Shown here piece after piece: positions 47,976 to 59,663 of a stretch of DNA of 64,000 nucleotides. The DNA lies in NCBI GenBank assembly GCA_947579665.1, contig OX388345.1:36733849-36797848 (forward strand), written 5' to 3'. The notes beneath the pieces were generated by a model. It saw only the letters and a program-made list of their open reading frames with translations, had not been told where the DNA came from and ran no database searches. This stretch comes from Sympetrum striolatum. Taxonomy: Eukaryota > Arthropoda > Insecta > Odonata > Libellulidae. How positions within the stretch are numbered: position 1 is the stretch's first letter; every line of letters starts with the position of its first letter. Position numbers and translations under genes: made by a program.

Positions 47976-48303
47976 TAGTCTCTGATCATAAATTGTTGTA
48001 ACCTGTTTCTTAATTTAAACCATACCATAAAGTACACTATCACAATCAATATACAATCTTCAATAGAAGTAATTCTGGCATTTATTAAAAATTATTCATT
48101 AGTTCAGAAGTAATTTGAAATTAGTCTCTGACCAGTCATCGCTGTAACCTGTTTCATCATTTAAACTTTTTCACCTACTATCCCTAGATTATCAGTGTTT
48201 ACCTAATATGTAGAAAACTATCATAAGCAGTAAATCACCTTCACTATTGGTAATTCTGGCAATTATGAAAAATTGTTCGTAAGTGCAGTAGTATTTCAAA
48301 ATT
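47976..48303. repeat. Two-unit tandem duplication, period about 146
   Basis: Unit 1 (TAGTCTCTGATCATAAATTG...) starts at 47976. Unit 2 (TAGTCTCTGACCAGTCATCG...) starts at 48122. Both continue through GTAACCTGTTTC, AATTCTGGCA and an AAAATT(A/G)TTC segment, with unit 2 lengthened by an insertion. There is no coding. Confidence 0.6.
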
Positions 48304-48975
48304 CAGTATCAATCGACCGAGTATCTTTCGAGGGTCAATAGGTTGATCATAATTGGCCTATTGGTACCTTCCGTATACAAAAAGGAAGTTGGACTTGTCA
48401 CATATTAAGTGACAAATATTTCAACACCAAGTCGCAATCATAATTATATTGATACTTTTCTATTTAGCAGCCGTTTCCCTCACATCTTTTATATTTTATT
48501 TCCTCGGAATATACTCTACTCTATCTAAGAGCTCATGTTGAATCTTTTCGTTCTCTTGAAGTAGCTGTAATTGTCTTCCTAGAATTATGCTCACCTAAGA
48601 GAGTGCGTAACCATCACTGCCTCATCAACCTTACTACGAAAAAGATGATGGTTTTGGTGATTTGCAGTACCTAGTGTTATTAATCTTATGATTCAAATTC
48701 TAAAATTCCAATTATACCAATAGTTTATCATGTGAAGCCTAACGTAAAATAGATTTCAAAGAACATAATAAAATGAGCTGAGAAGGCTATTTGATAGAAT
48801 AAATATTAGAACTCCAATGAAAGCATAGGTGAAAGAAATAAGAATAGGAAGGAGTTTGAAAAGCAAAAGTAAGAAAAGTTCTAAGGAAAAAAACATATAA
48901 GTGAAAGAGGAAGAAAGAGTTACATTCGGGGAAGAATACAGAAGAAGAAGGTATGAGGTTCGAAGGGAGGGTCAC

Positions 48976-49113
48976 CTGGCTCCACGCCTGGGTGCCGCAC
49001 CCGAACCGCACCCACGCCCTCTGGTATGAAAACCACGCAAATACGCCCACGCAGGCCAAAGTGTAAATCACCACAGCGCCATCGCGGTAGTGGGAGGATG
49101 AGAAACTATTCAT
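48976..49113 (-). CDS. Candidate first coding exon of an unknown membrane protein
   Basis: Reading from 49113, an ATG in good context (A at -3) opens 46 codons that end at CAG|GTGACC, an acceptable splice donor in phase 0. The peptide begins MNSFSSSHYRDGA, has a hydrophobic segment VVIYTLACVGVFAWFSY (about residues 14-30), then a basic QRAWVR and WSQ end, as in a signal anchor or first membrane helix. Codon third positions are G/C-rich, unlike the AT-rich surroundings and unlike the frame past the donor, which turns into F/S/L-rich filler. I do not recognise the protein. Downstream exons would lie at lower coordinates and were not found. It could still be a chance frame in a CpG-rich patch. 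Confidence 0.3.
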
Positions 49114-49504
49114 GCTGTTGCACGTCGTTTAAAGTGGGGACGTAGAGGAATGACGTTACGAAATGTTTTCGAAGTCGCAAATAGAATCCATAGTGGCTCC
49201 AGTACTCGCTAGGGGGAATTTTCACTTTGATTTATGGCATCTGGAAAGCCGAAAATTTTGTCTTGTATCTTTTTCCGAATTTCTGTAAGTTCATTAAAAA
49301 AAACTATTTCCAGTTGCAAAATAGTTCTTTCGTGTTCTATCATTTCACGTACACTTTTTATCATCTTCTTAGAAAATTTGTGGGTTGCTTTACAATGATA
49401 CCAAATAACTAGAAACCGACCAATATTTTTACGAGAAAATGTTCAATATTATTAAAAATTATTGTCTTATTTGTATTACAGTGCATCGATGTATTACTTA
49501 ATTA

Positions 49505-49822
49505 CATAGTAAATTGTATCACATTTTGTCAGATTCAATAAGCTATGATGCTATTTGCCATGCTATTTAAATAAAGTTCCTCCATCAACTCTAGCATAGA
49601 AATCCCTTGCATTGTTCGTTTTCAGTTGTAAAAAGTTCAATTAAACCATCAGAAAATTTACATTTCGTAATAGCATAGCAAATTGTATCACCATTTGTCA
49701 GGTTGTCATCTCCATATCATTCAAATAAAGTCCCTCCATCAATTCTAAGGTAGAAAGCCCTTGTATTGGTGGTTCTCGGTTGTGAAAAGTTAAAATTAAC
49801 CTTCAGAAAATTATGCGAATCA
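49505..49822. repeat. Two-unit tandem duplication, period about 169
   Basis: Unit 1 starts CATAGTAAATTGTATCAC at 49505 and unit 2 starts CATAGCAAATTGTATCACC at 49674. Shared landmarks are TTTGTCAG, AAATAAAGT(T/C)CCTCCATCAA, TAGAAA(T/G)CCCTTG and TCAGAAAATT. Identity is roughly 75-80%. There is no gene in it. Confidence 0.65.
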
Positions 49823-50606
49823 GCATAGAATAATACGCTATCCAACCGCTAAATATAGTCATCTAAAACATGCAAACTATTCGAGTCAGTACTAATAGTA
49901 AGGGATAGATTTACATTAAGAGTATTTAAAATCCCACGGACAGATGATGTGACATGCACATAAATAAGGAAAGTGAATTCCTTGATGCAGCGTCCTCGCA
50001 TGGAATTTTATAAATAGATTTCAGTGCTACTCAATCATCGTCTTCGATAGCAGAACAGCAGCTCCTTTCCAATCGTTGTCAGGAGTGACGCGCCTACAAA
50101 GCGTTGTGCGATTGAATTCCTCCGCCGTACATGTCACTGTTGGCAGTGGTGCTTCACTGAATATGCCTGCAAATCTGAAGCCTTTGCGTAGACGATCTCG
50201 AAGGAGGGAAAATTCTGAGTAGAGCGAGCTCCAGAAAGCAGGATTACACTCTTTTACTTACGCGTGAAGTTTTCAAATTAAGATTCTTTTTGAGAATTAT
50301 TGCCTCAATAGTTGAGACAAATAATAGACTTCAAATCAATTGGTATTTTTTGGGAACACCGTTTATATTTTCGAGTTATTTCTTTTTCCTCGTTCCTATC
50401 TGAATATATAACACAGGAGATTTATCTGTTATTGATACGTAGATTAAAGGTGTAGGTTGTGGAATTGATGTGAGTTGCGTGGTAGACGTAATTCTGTCTT
50501 GCTATACCTGGTTATTAGATTACTTGAGTGGGCCAGCATTTGTCTAACCAAGAGAGTAGCTGATGGCAATAATATTTAAGCAAAACTTACAAGTTAGAAG
50601 TACAGG
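49823..50606. other. Spacer with a GC-richer patch
   Basis: 50,030-50,250 is CpG-richer (GACGCGCCTACAAAGCG...), without a credible frame. The rest is AT-rich up to the tRNA-Leu terminator. Confidence 0.45.
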
Positions 50607-50612
50607 AAAAAA
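50607..50612 (-). terminator. Pol III terminator of tRNA-Leu
   Basis: A run of six T on the transcribed strand begins five bases past the discriminator base. Confidence 0.85.
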
Positions 50613-50617
50613 TATAA

Positions 50618-50701
50618 TGTCAGAAGTGGGATTCGAACCCACGCCCGGAGAACCGGACTGCGACCTGAACGCAGCGCCTTGGACCGCTCGGCCATCCTGA
50701 C
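50618..50701 (-). tRNA. tRNA-Leu (anticodon CAG)
   Basis: This 84-nt class II tRNA has acceptor GTCAGGA/TTCTGAC (one G:U pair) and an A discriminator, as leucine tRNAs require. The D-arm is of the GCCGAGCGGTCCAAGGC type. The anticodon stem CTGCG/CGCAG carries loop TTCAGGT, so the anticodon is CAG. A long variable arm (TCCGGTTCTCCGGG) forms its own stem. The T-arm GTGGG/CCCAC has the canonical TTCGAAT loop. There is no intron and no encoded CCA. Both Pol III promoter boxes are intact, so the gene appears functional. Confidence 0.95.
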
Positions 50702-53700
50702 TATTAATTTAGACTGTGTCTATTATATTTATAAATATGTATCAAATCGACACACGATGATACTCTTGTTATTTTTTACTTAAATATGATTAGTCAAGCC
50801 TAAACAAATCCAACTTCTAGTTTTAAACATAAAATAGTTATTAACTTATTAAATGTTATTTTATGATATCCGTTACATACCTAACTTTCAGTAGTAGGTT
50901 TCGTGTCCTAACTTTCGGTAGGTTCATATGCATCAAAATTAAAAATCCTTGTTCAACGCCATCTCCTTTTTCCCCTGAATTCTACCCTCAGTTACTTTCT
51001 TTTGCCACCCATCTTCTCTCAACTTTTGACCCACTCATTTCCTCTGAATGATATCCATTGTGTGATGAAATTAGTCTACGTATAATTATTACAACTTTAA
51101 TTAAAAATTGGGCCTTTTTAAATGAATAGTGAGCCCAAATAAAGCGACACATCAGGAGTAAAGAAAATATTATCGATATATAATTAGTGTTTTGGTACTA
51201 AGATGTAGTTACCGTACTCAAGCATTTACTTAACTTTCGCCATTATCGAATTGCTAATCGATCCTAAAAATGTCCATTTGAGTGATGGCCTATCCTTATC
51301 ATCGGCTAAAACTATCCCACCAGTTTGCCGACTCCTGCCAAAAATACTCTCTTGACGCGTCTCGGAGTTTAAATTAAGAAATATTATTTTAAATGCTGTA
51401 TGCTGCAAGACATACCTCGCAAGACCTGCCAAACTTTAAGAGCTTGAAGGTTTTGGAAGGTTCGACCAGAATGTGATTACACTTCGGTATTCTCTCTCTC
51501 TCTCCTCAAGAAAAATGGGATGTAAAATAACGAAAAACTTTTTCGAGTAGAAAATGATGCAGTTTGGGACGTTGATACACATGTAGCTAACTCTATCGTT
51601 AGTTATATTACCAAAACTTTCATTGCGTTTGAGCATCTCCGTCGAGGTATACGCAATTCTATTCAAATTGAATGTTATAATAAGTTATTGAATGTATGAT
51701 CGTAAACCTTTAACATTAAATATCTTTTTTTGTATCCTAAATTTCCCTTACGTAAGCAAATAAAAAGTCGTAAGCGACTGATCACCACAAAGAATCTTTT
51801 TGCAAAAGAATAAAGTCACCTTTGTAAAGGAGTAAAAGTATGTGTATTATTGTTTCCATAATTCATGAGAAAAAGTATGGTTGATATAAATATTTCTCTT
51901 GCCAAAAGTTAAGAATGATTTTATAATAATATCCCGATTCCATTCTTTCATAAGTGAAAGTCTTAAGGTTTAAGTTTCTCTTCGTATATTAAAATCCAAG
52001 TTTTACGGATCTATAAAAATTCCTAGGAACTTTTCTTGACAAATACTTTTTGTGAATTTATTCGATGCTTAATAATGAAATCGATCCTTAGTGAACTGAA
52101 CTTTTACGATTCATGACTTCAATAAATAAAAGAGTTTATATTTTAAACCTTTTATACTAGGGCAGATATATAATCTTGTTATTATTATCTATTCCTTGTT
52201 ATTACCTTTACAATTTACGCAAATACAATGTGGTTTTGTTATAAAATTAAAAATTATACTTTTCCCTAATATTTATCCTTTTTAATGCAAATTTGTTTCT
52301 TTTGCATAGAACCTATAAATTTTTATTCGTTTTCGAGAAAATTAGAGATTTTTTGTAGTTTTCCTTAGAGAATTTGAATATAGATATTCACCTACAGTGT
52401 TATAATGTTGAGCAAGTTATCAGCACACTTGAGATTTATTACTTATATCTTTAGGAATTCGTTCTCTCAATATACAAGTTAGTTCTAGAATTCCCTTTGA
52501 ATACGTTTGGTAACTTGGATTAATTTAATCATTAGCTGAAATGTATGAAATTTGATCGGAGACGAATCAGGAAAAGTATGAAGTTGAAGATAACCTAAAA
52601 CCTTTTGTATCTAGTTACCTATTAATCTGTTATTTACTAAATAAAATCATATCGAAACACTACCACTAAACAAATGCGGATAAAGTTTGTAGTATCCACA
52701 GCTGAAAATAGTAAATTTTCTAAGATTGTTGAATTAAAAGTTTTGAGAAGAATACTTGTTAATAGTGACCCACACTTTCCAAGAAAGTTTGATTACATTT
52801 CGAACATGAATATCCTTTGATAAATGGTTCCAAATTTCAGCCCTTGCATTATCGTTACATTTCAAATGCACTTCCATCCAAGAAATTCACCGCCTGTGTG
52901 AAGCATTCCATCTCTGACTTCGGTCGTAAAACTTTTTATTGGTCAAGTTAAAGCAACGCCTGAGCTCTCTGTTGCATTGGACAAAGTCTCCCGGGAAAGT
53001 AATGCTGGCAACAAATAATATTCTCCCTGCTCTCTGCCTGTCTCTACATGAATACAAAACGTTATTTAACTGCTGCTAAAATAGTCGTCATTTGAATGTA
53101 GTTGGGTAAATTCTTTTAAACTTTCGAAGAAGACCACGAATAAGTCTATGTCAGATTAGAAGTAAATGAAGAGGTTCTATGAAGAATTCAAAGGTGATTT
53201 TATGAAATTCGTCAATGAATAAACTTTATTTTATGTTTGTGAGTCTTTTCAACTGCAGTTATAAATTTTGGTCTGTAATAGTTATTAGCTTTTAGTCTAT
53301 AACAGGTAGTTGTTATTAAAAATTAACTAAGTACTTTCTTAAGCTCTACTTAAACTTTTTGAGGATTCTCTATGAAAAAAAGAAACACGACAAGATTCAC
53401 CTGCTGGAAACCTAATTACATTTGCCTGTTCCGTAGAATCACTTTTTTACTAAATTAACGAATTAATTTTCTATTCGTTTTGTAAGATGGGGATGAAAGA
53501 GTTTACATATTCACATGCCCACTAACGAAATGGGTGAATGTAGGTTCTCTTAATAAACCTTATCCTAATGAATATCCAAGAACAACGATTTCGGTCATTT
53601 GCTTTTTACCATTTAGTATTGGTAATATTTAAGGTATAAATTCGAGATTAAAAAGATTTATTTGAGTTAAAATATATAGAACGTTCTTAAATGGTATTCA

Positions 53701-54480
53701 TCTCCAAAGAATATTATCAGGCATGTATATATCTTCACATTAGAATGGCTAATGAAACGTTTCGAGAAAGGAATCTAACAGGGACGGATCTAGAAACATG
53801 ACAGGTAGTGGGAGTATAAGGTAGTTTAACTTATACTCACAATGACATTAAAATTACATCTAATTTTGATTCTCAATTTTCTCCAATAACGTGCTAAAAT
53901 TCCATACTTTTGTAAAAAACATAATGATTTAATCGTTAATTAATATAATAATTTCCATTTTATAGTTTGAAAACTGGTAGAATCACTTTGCTACTTAGTT
54001 TTAGCTTGAGTTACTCGTCATATAGGAGGTATATTACTTTTTTTATATTTTGGTAATTATAGTACATACTACTTGAAGGATATAGTTACATTATTCTTTA
54101 TTATTGCTGTATACTAGTAATTTGTAATATGTTAAATTTATGGGTATCAATTTTTTAATAATAAGTGCTAAGAACACACTTTTTTTCATGTTAAACCGCT
54201 TCCATTTTTATGTATTTTTTAAGTTAAATGCTGTATCTGCATCAGTCGCCCGCCTTTATACATTTATTTGAATTTGATGGTAACCCCAAAACAGGTTTTA
54301 CCTATGGAGTAGCTATTCTATCTCAATATAGATTTCATGTTCTCTGTATTCTTTTCAAGATGAAATAAACTTTTAGAAAAACACCATCCGCCCACTCTGA
54401 ATCTACCGATGGATTCAAACTAAATTCGGTCGCGTTCGTGGAAGACGACACATCTTGAGAACGTCTTTCTTCGGACCTTT
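50702..54480. other. Long AT-rich spacer
   Basis: Almost 3.8 kb without a credible gene. There is a (TC)n run near 51492-51505, a MITE-terminus-like TGTAAAGGAGTAAAAGTA at 51822-51840, and minus-strand frames of 68 and 76 codons (51226-51666) without known features. Confidence 0.5.
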
Positions 54481-54489
54481 CCCTTATCT

Positions 54490-55141
54490 CTTGATGTTAA
54501 AACGACAGCCATAGCGCCACGGTTATGACGGATCCTTATTCCGCCCTCATTGTCGCACATTGGTTTCGAAAGGTCGCGATGCGCGCCATAAATCCCGGCA
54601 TTCCTCGCTACCGTGCACGGGCTGCGTTATTGTCTCGGTGTGGGCGCGTGGGCACGCGGAGGGCGCCCGGGAAGTGGGAGGCGTTGTCTCCGAGAGGTTT
54701 CGTAAGAGTCGAACCCCGCCCTCCATTTTTGCCAAGGTACTTTTTAAGGGATATTCAAAGCGCCGCTTCCTCAGGAATGATGGGAAGGGCGTGGGAGAGA
54801 AGGGGAGGGGTGCAGTGTGGGAGGGATGGTGAAAGAAGCAGGGAGGCCAACGTAAGAGGAACGCATTCGCAAGTCCTGGTTGGTGTTGCACGCTGGAGGA
54901 TGCAGTCTAATTGGCGTCGACTATTTACGGAGAGTCCTCTAGTTATTTTAGGAAGTTTAGAATTATGTGACAAAAATATATTTGTTTTTAGCTTTGTATT
55001 TTATATGGGCTGGAACTTTGGAAGAAGGTGGCATAATATGGAGTGGAGAGAAAGAGAGACAAAATTTTTTTACAGCATTTTTTCATTTGCTACTGGTTTC
55101 CAAGTTGATAAATTTAGGCCTGAAGATGGCTATTTGCAGAC
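54490..55141 (+). promoter_or_regulatory. CpG-rich island with a 206-codon open frame, probably non-coding
   Basis: 54,520-54,900 is the most CpG-rich part of the window (GGGCGCGTGGGCACGCGGAG). A plus-strand frame is open from 54525 to 55145, the longest here, but its first two-thirds are R/G/A/P-rich with strong frames on the opposite strand too. Its last third runs into AT-rich sequence, and no domain is recognisable. The frame closes beside CAGAC|GTAAGT (about 55141), a strong donor. A promoter with a 5' untranslated exon fits better than a protein exon, though neither is proven. Confidence 0.25.
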
Positions 55142-55226
55142 GTAAGTAGACGTAATTGGAACATTTCTGTGGAAATACTAATGTTGTAAGGAAAGAAAAT
55201 TTTTTGAAACACGACTGTTAATGAAT

Positions 55227-55371
55227 TAGAGGTTTGAAATCTCCAAAAGCCGTATTTGTGGGCGCTCTGAGTCTTACTTCCCAGTAGTATTCCTTTTTTG
55301 CTTTCCCGGGCTACCGGGAAGTAAGACTCAGAGCGCCGACAAAGACGGCTTTTGGAAATTTCAAACCTCTA
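55227..55371. mobile_element. 145-bp snap-back MITE with TA ends
   Basis: The arms of about 60 bp begin GAGGTTTGAAAT(C/T)TCCAAAA and run through GCCGT(A/C)TTTGT(G/C)GGCGC and TCTGAGTCTTACTTCCC to a short T-rich loop (about 55290-55310). They differ at only about four or five positions. TA dinucleotides at 55227-55228 and 55370-55371 fit a Tc1/mariner-type target duplication. The high arm identity points to recent insertion or to selection on the hairpin. It could produce a long hairpin RNA if transcribed. Confidence 0.75.
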
Positions 55372-57324
55372 CTACCAATAGTACTAATGTTGGTCTCTCA
55401 CATAAGAATGTCGTCAATCTATTCACATTCAGGGATCGAGAAATGTACACGGTGAAATATAGTATCATATATATTATGTGGTACTATATATTAAACTGTA
55501 CTCTTTGAGATTCAATCACATAGATAGATAGAAATATATAATGATGGTCAACCCTTCCCAACAACTATGCTGTGCGTAAGCGTTATATATTTATAATCAT
55601 CATTACCAAAGCCATCGAAATTGTAGCATAGTTTAATCATTTTAGCTTCTGGTTGTTGATATAGTGTACTTTTGTTTATAATCGATTGTAACATTGAATT
55701 AGCCATTTTTATATGGGTGCGACACATGAAGTCATAGAAATAAGGACACTCGAAGATTAGGGGCCTCTAATAATCAAAAGTGAAAATAAAATTTAAATTT
55801 AAAAATTGACTTTGACCAATGAATAATTATACAAAGAAGTTTTAGATAATTTGGATGACAAACGGGCTTTGATTGAAAAATAAAACGGATAACGTTAGTT
55901 TTTGAGTGGGCTTAAATAAGAAACCTAGAGCGCATCTTATGAACGATAGGTTGTAAACTAATACAATCTAAGTTGATTGTGGAATTAAATAATTGTTTAT
56001 ATCATTTGATTTTACTTGAAAGTGTTAATATGTAATTTATAATTATATTAAATCATTATATGAGATATTGAAAACAAATCGAGAACACTTCGGCTTCATA
56101 CATTAGTAATGGTAGTAGTAGTTGACTATTTGCGCAAATTACTCAAAAAATGTGACGGTTTCTATCACTACAAATTTAGACGGAACATTGACATATTAAA
56201 ATCCTAAGCAGCAAAAAAACATGCAAACGTCACCTAATTATGAGCTAAGACAATAAAAGAAGATAAAACAAGTAAATTAATTAATTAATTAAAAGGCAAA
56301 AGGCTTTTGCGCAATTGTTCCAGGGTTAAAGACGATGTTACAGGCCTGCTTCCCTGAAGAACTGTAATGCCCTGTCAAGGTTTTCTGGGTTGTCGCCTAA
56401 AATGTATCTAATCAGCATACATTACTATATTGACCTTTGTATTGAAAGCAGTGTTTCTTCGAATTATATGTTCACTATTTTAATAGAAAATTTAACCGTT
56501 TTTTTCAAACAGGTTTTCCAGCTGTACATCCTTGACATCGGATCAGGATGAGGTGAGTCGGTTTGATTCAATTCTTTCTTATAGATTACAAATCTATTTC
56601 GTGATTCAGGCAGAAATTATTTTCTTGCATTATTGTATCGCAACTGTAATACTGGTGTGATAGGTGTTATTAAGTTCTAATAACGTTATGTTTTTTTGAA
56701 TCCGTTGCAAATTGAAATCATTACTAATAACCAAGGTAAAAGTCAGCCTTGTGAAGTAGCACTCTTTAAAATTGTAATTTATACTCATATGCTCTCAAAT
56801 GCATACGCGAATGATGTCGAATTTATATCTTTTAAAAGGATATATCTCATAGTTGGTATCTCTGAATGGGCGTGGAGCGAAGGGACTCGTGGCGTATGCG
56901 TATACAACACGACTACGTCCTCAAGATTGAGAAGTGCGTCCTTTAGAAAGGGGAGACACGGGGCAGGTGACGACCAAGGACGTTGTGGAAGGACCAGTGC
57001 AATGCAGGAACTGCTCCACGCGCGCGTTTCACATTTGAATTGCAATAGGGGTGAGGAGGGAAGATATTTTGGTTTTCATGTCCATATAACTCTATTAGGA
57101 CGTGGAAATGATTGAATACCCTTATTATCTGTCTATACTAATTTCATTCTTTGATCAAATGACCCAGTGTCTATTTGTCTACATACCTTTGGAGAGTCTG
57201 TTTTAGATTGATGCAAGACTCGAAGCGGATATTGGTTATAAGATGATTATTTTATGATTTATTCACCTTATGATATTATGATTTGTTTTTGACTTTCTAA
57301 ACCCGAGCTGTAATGTATTTTTGT
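55372..57324. other. AT-rich spacer with one GC-richer patch
   Basis: A GC-richer patch at 56,868-57,050 carries a 139-codon plus-strand frame and an 86-codon minus-strand frame over the same bases; neither is recognisable. Other plus-strand frames in the patch give short protein-like strings (QHDYVLKIEKCVL) before a stop, so a decayed exon is conceivable. The rest is AT-rich. Confidence 0.35.
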
Positions 57325-57745
57325 TCCTGCTACCATATTCTGACGAATGGAATATATTCATTTGTCATTTGGTACAGGATGGAGAAAAATGTATCTTTCA
57401 TTTACTTTTATCTCAGTCTTGAACATGGCTATGATGAAATAAAAGCTACTGAGGTATGAGCGAATGATTGCACCGATCAAGTTCTCTTCTTACGGACTAA
57501 CAAGAAAAGTGTTACTCGTAGAGTCATTGTGTTTCACTTGTGGGGAAATGACCCGCTTATAACATTCTGGCTCAATGAGGAAAGCAAGAGCAAACTACCT
57601 CACTCCTCATCCTGCATAGCAAGCCTCATTCCTCTCTACTAGCTTTTAGTAGCTTATGTTAGAGTGGGTGAAGTATCAACTGGCCTTCGGGCTGAATACT
57701 CTACGGACAGAATGTATTTTATCATTAGTTCAAAGGTAGGATAAG
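57325..57745 (+). repeat. Dispersed repeat, copy 2
   Basis: It is the same family and orientation as 31398-31843: CCTGCTACCATATTCTGACG...CATTTGTCATTTGGTACAGG...CTACCTCACTCCTCATC...CTGGCCTTCGGGCTGAATAC. It ends in TAGTTCAAAGGTAGG, which parallels the end repeat of copy 1. Scattered indels show both copies are old. Confidence 0.6.
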
Positions 57746-58890
57746 AAATCTATAAAAACGTGGTTCATCTCGATTCAGATTCAGATTGATCATATCGCTT
57801 TTGGCCAAATATATGGAATCAAAGAAAATTTTTGTGCATTTTCCGCAGCACTAAGAAGTAATCCTTTTTTGATTATTCGCAATGGATTTTTATCCACCTT
57901 TACTGCCAATCAAATGCAAACGTGTTTGGAAGGATAAAAATGGTATAATTTCGTTTTCATCTGAATATATTTTGTGGTAATATTTGAGTCTAATTGAATG
58001 ATTTCGTTATTTTCCCGTACCTACATAACACGTAAACTTTCGTTTCAGTTGTGGAAGAAACAGATTGGAGTTTCGTGTTAGGTTTACGACCCTAATTAAG
58101 GTAATTAGAGAACTCACTTTGCACTAACCCAAAAGATGGAAGTTTTGCCAAATTCTGTCATACCTAATTAAAATACCACGTTTCCTCTCTAATAACATTA
58201 GCCCAAGACTCATTTTTTCTATTTTACCTAGCTACCTTTTCAACTGGATTGTTTTTTCATAATATTGAAATCTCGATGATTAGTTTTAAATAAAATCAGT
58301 GAAGAAATACTATTCTTTGTCAATATTTTCCGCGGGATATGAAAAAAATTAAATCACAAAAGACTGGTATTTTTACTTCCTAATGCAAGTAGGACTTACG
58401 TTAGATCTTATCTCGCCAATCAAATTCACCTTCTAAAACTTAATTGCTTTCCCTACTTACTCAATAGGAACGTGTTATGTTTATTGACCCATCGCGTTCT
58501 GCTGCATTTGCAGTATTACAGAAAGCTTTGTCCTAAGGATAAAATTTTATAATCGATTTTAAGTTTATTTTCAAGTCAAAACGACCTTAAATACATAATT
58601 TTGCGTAGACTTACATGGGATTTAGTGCTACTACTGCTGTAACATCTTCTCATCGCAATTCAGCGTTTTGTTTTTGCCAGAATAGATGAGCAGACGCAGG
58701 CGGAAAAGTATAGAATATAACGGACAATGTGCTAAAACCATAATAAAGTGCTCATTGTAAATTGTGAATGTTATAAGAAATATTAATAATGAAAGTTTGG
58801 ATTATCCGTTTCTTTGATTCTTCGTGTTACCTTTCCCAATCATTATCTCGGATAATTCAGAGTCTATTGCTTATTTTATAGAAACCGAAA
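57746..58890. other. AT-rich spacer
   Basis: No open frame above 60 codons and no clear repeat boundaries. Nothing to annotate. Confidence 0.55.
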
Positions 58891-58899
58891 ATCTCATTT

Positions 58900-59650
58900 T
58901 TGCAATTAGTCTCGCTCTGGCAACGTAGAACGTCAGAGAAAATCATTCCCTCATACCGAAAGTAGCTTCACAACGACTGAGTTTGCGCTCCAATATTAAT
59001 CTCCCGAAATTAACCCCGTCCCTCGAGAATAATTTTAAGCCATTACCGCCATCAATAATAACCAGATAAGATGGATACTTCAACGACAAAAATCGCGATA
59101 CGAGGGAAAAGCGCGCTTTCGTCACCGTCATTTGACTCCCGTACATTCTCTAATGACGCGACGCGCGGCGGATGAAAGAAGAACCTCCGCGAGATGGATC
59201 GCGTCTAATAAAGTCGACCGAGAGAAAAAAACTGGGCGAACTGGAAGGAGACCATCTTAATGGTGGGAGGGTGGTATAAGGATAATTAGAAACAGAAATA
59301 GTACGGTTTGGAGGTTTTTGTTGTGAGATATTACCCAACGTGGAGGATATATGATTTCGATTTGTATCTTTCTCTCTTGAACTCGTGTAAAGGACTTGGA
59401 GCAAGAGAAGGTTCGGATTTAGAACGTTGAGGAACGAAATGACGCTGAGGAAGGTGCGGGGGTGTGTTAGATAGGGTCGGTGGGTCAAATGGAGGGGAAA
59501 GAGGAGATGTAGAACGGCAAACGGGGCAAAGGCCCCGTAAGAAATGGAGGATGGTGGAGTAAATGCGAGTTGTTAACACGGAATAGAGGATAGAAGGTGA
59601 AGGAATTGGGAAGGTCGAGTTAGACGTGGTATTGCTGGGGCTGTACTAGC
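58900..59650. promoter_or_regulatory. CpG-richer island passing into a purine-rich tract
   Basis: 58,900-59,230 is CpG-rich (ACGCGACGCGCGGCGGATG near 59154). 59,230-59,640 is purine-biased on the plus strand, giving S/P-rich minus-strand frames of 112 and 82 codons that I regard as artefacts. A promoter-type island is possible. Confidence 0.22.
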
Positions 59651-59663
59651 CCGAGACGTAGAA

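Noticed and set aside
54525..55145. 206-codon plus-strand ORF as a protein-coding gene
   Set aside because: R/G/A/P-rich from a CpG island, open on the opposite strand as well, no domain, and it runs into AT-rich filler.
56696..57115. 139-codon ORF
   Set aside because: Half is AT-rich filler, and the GC-richer half is also open on the minus strand; no domain.
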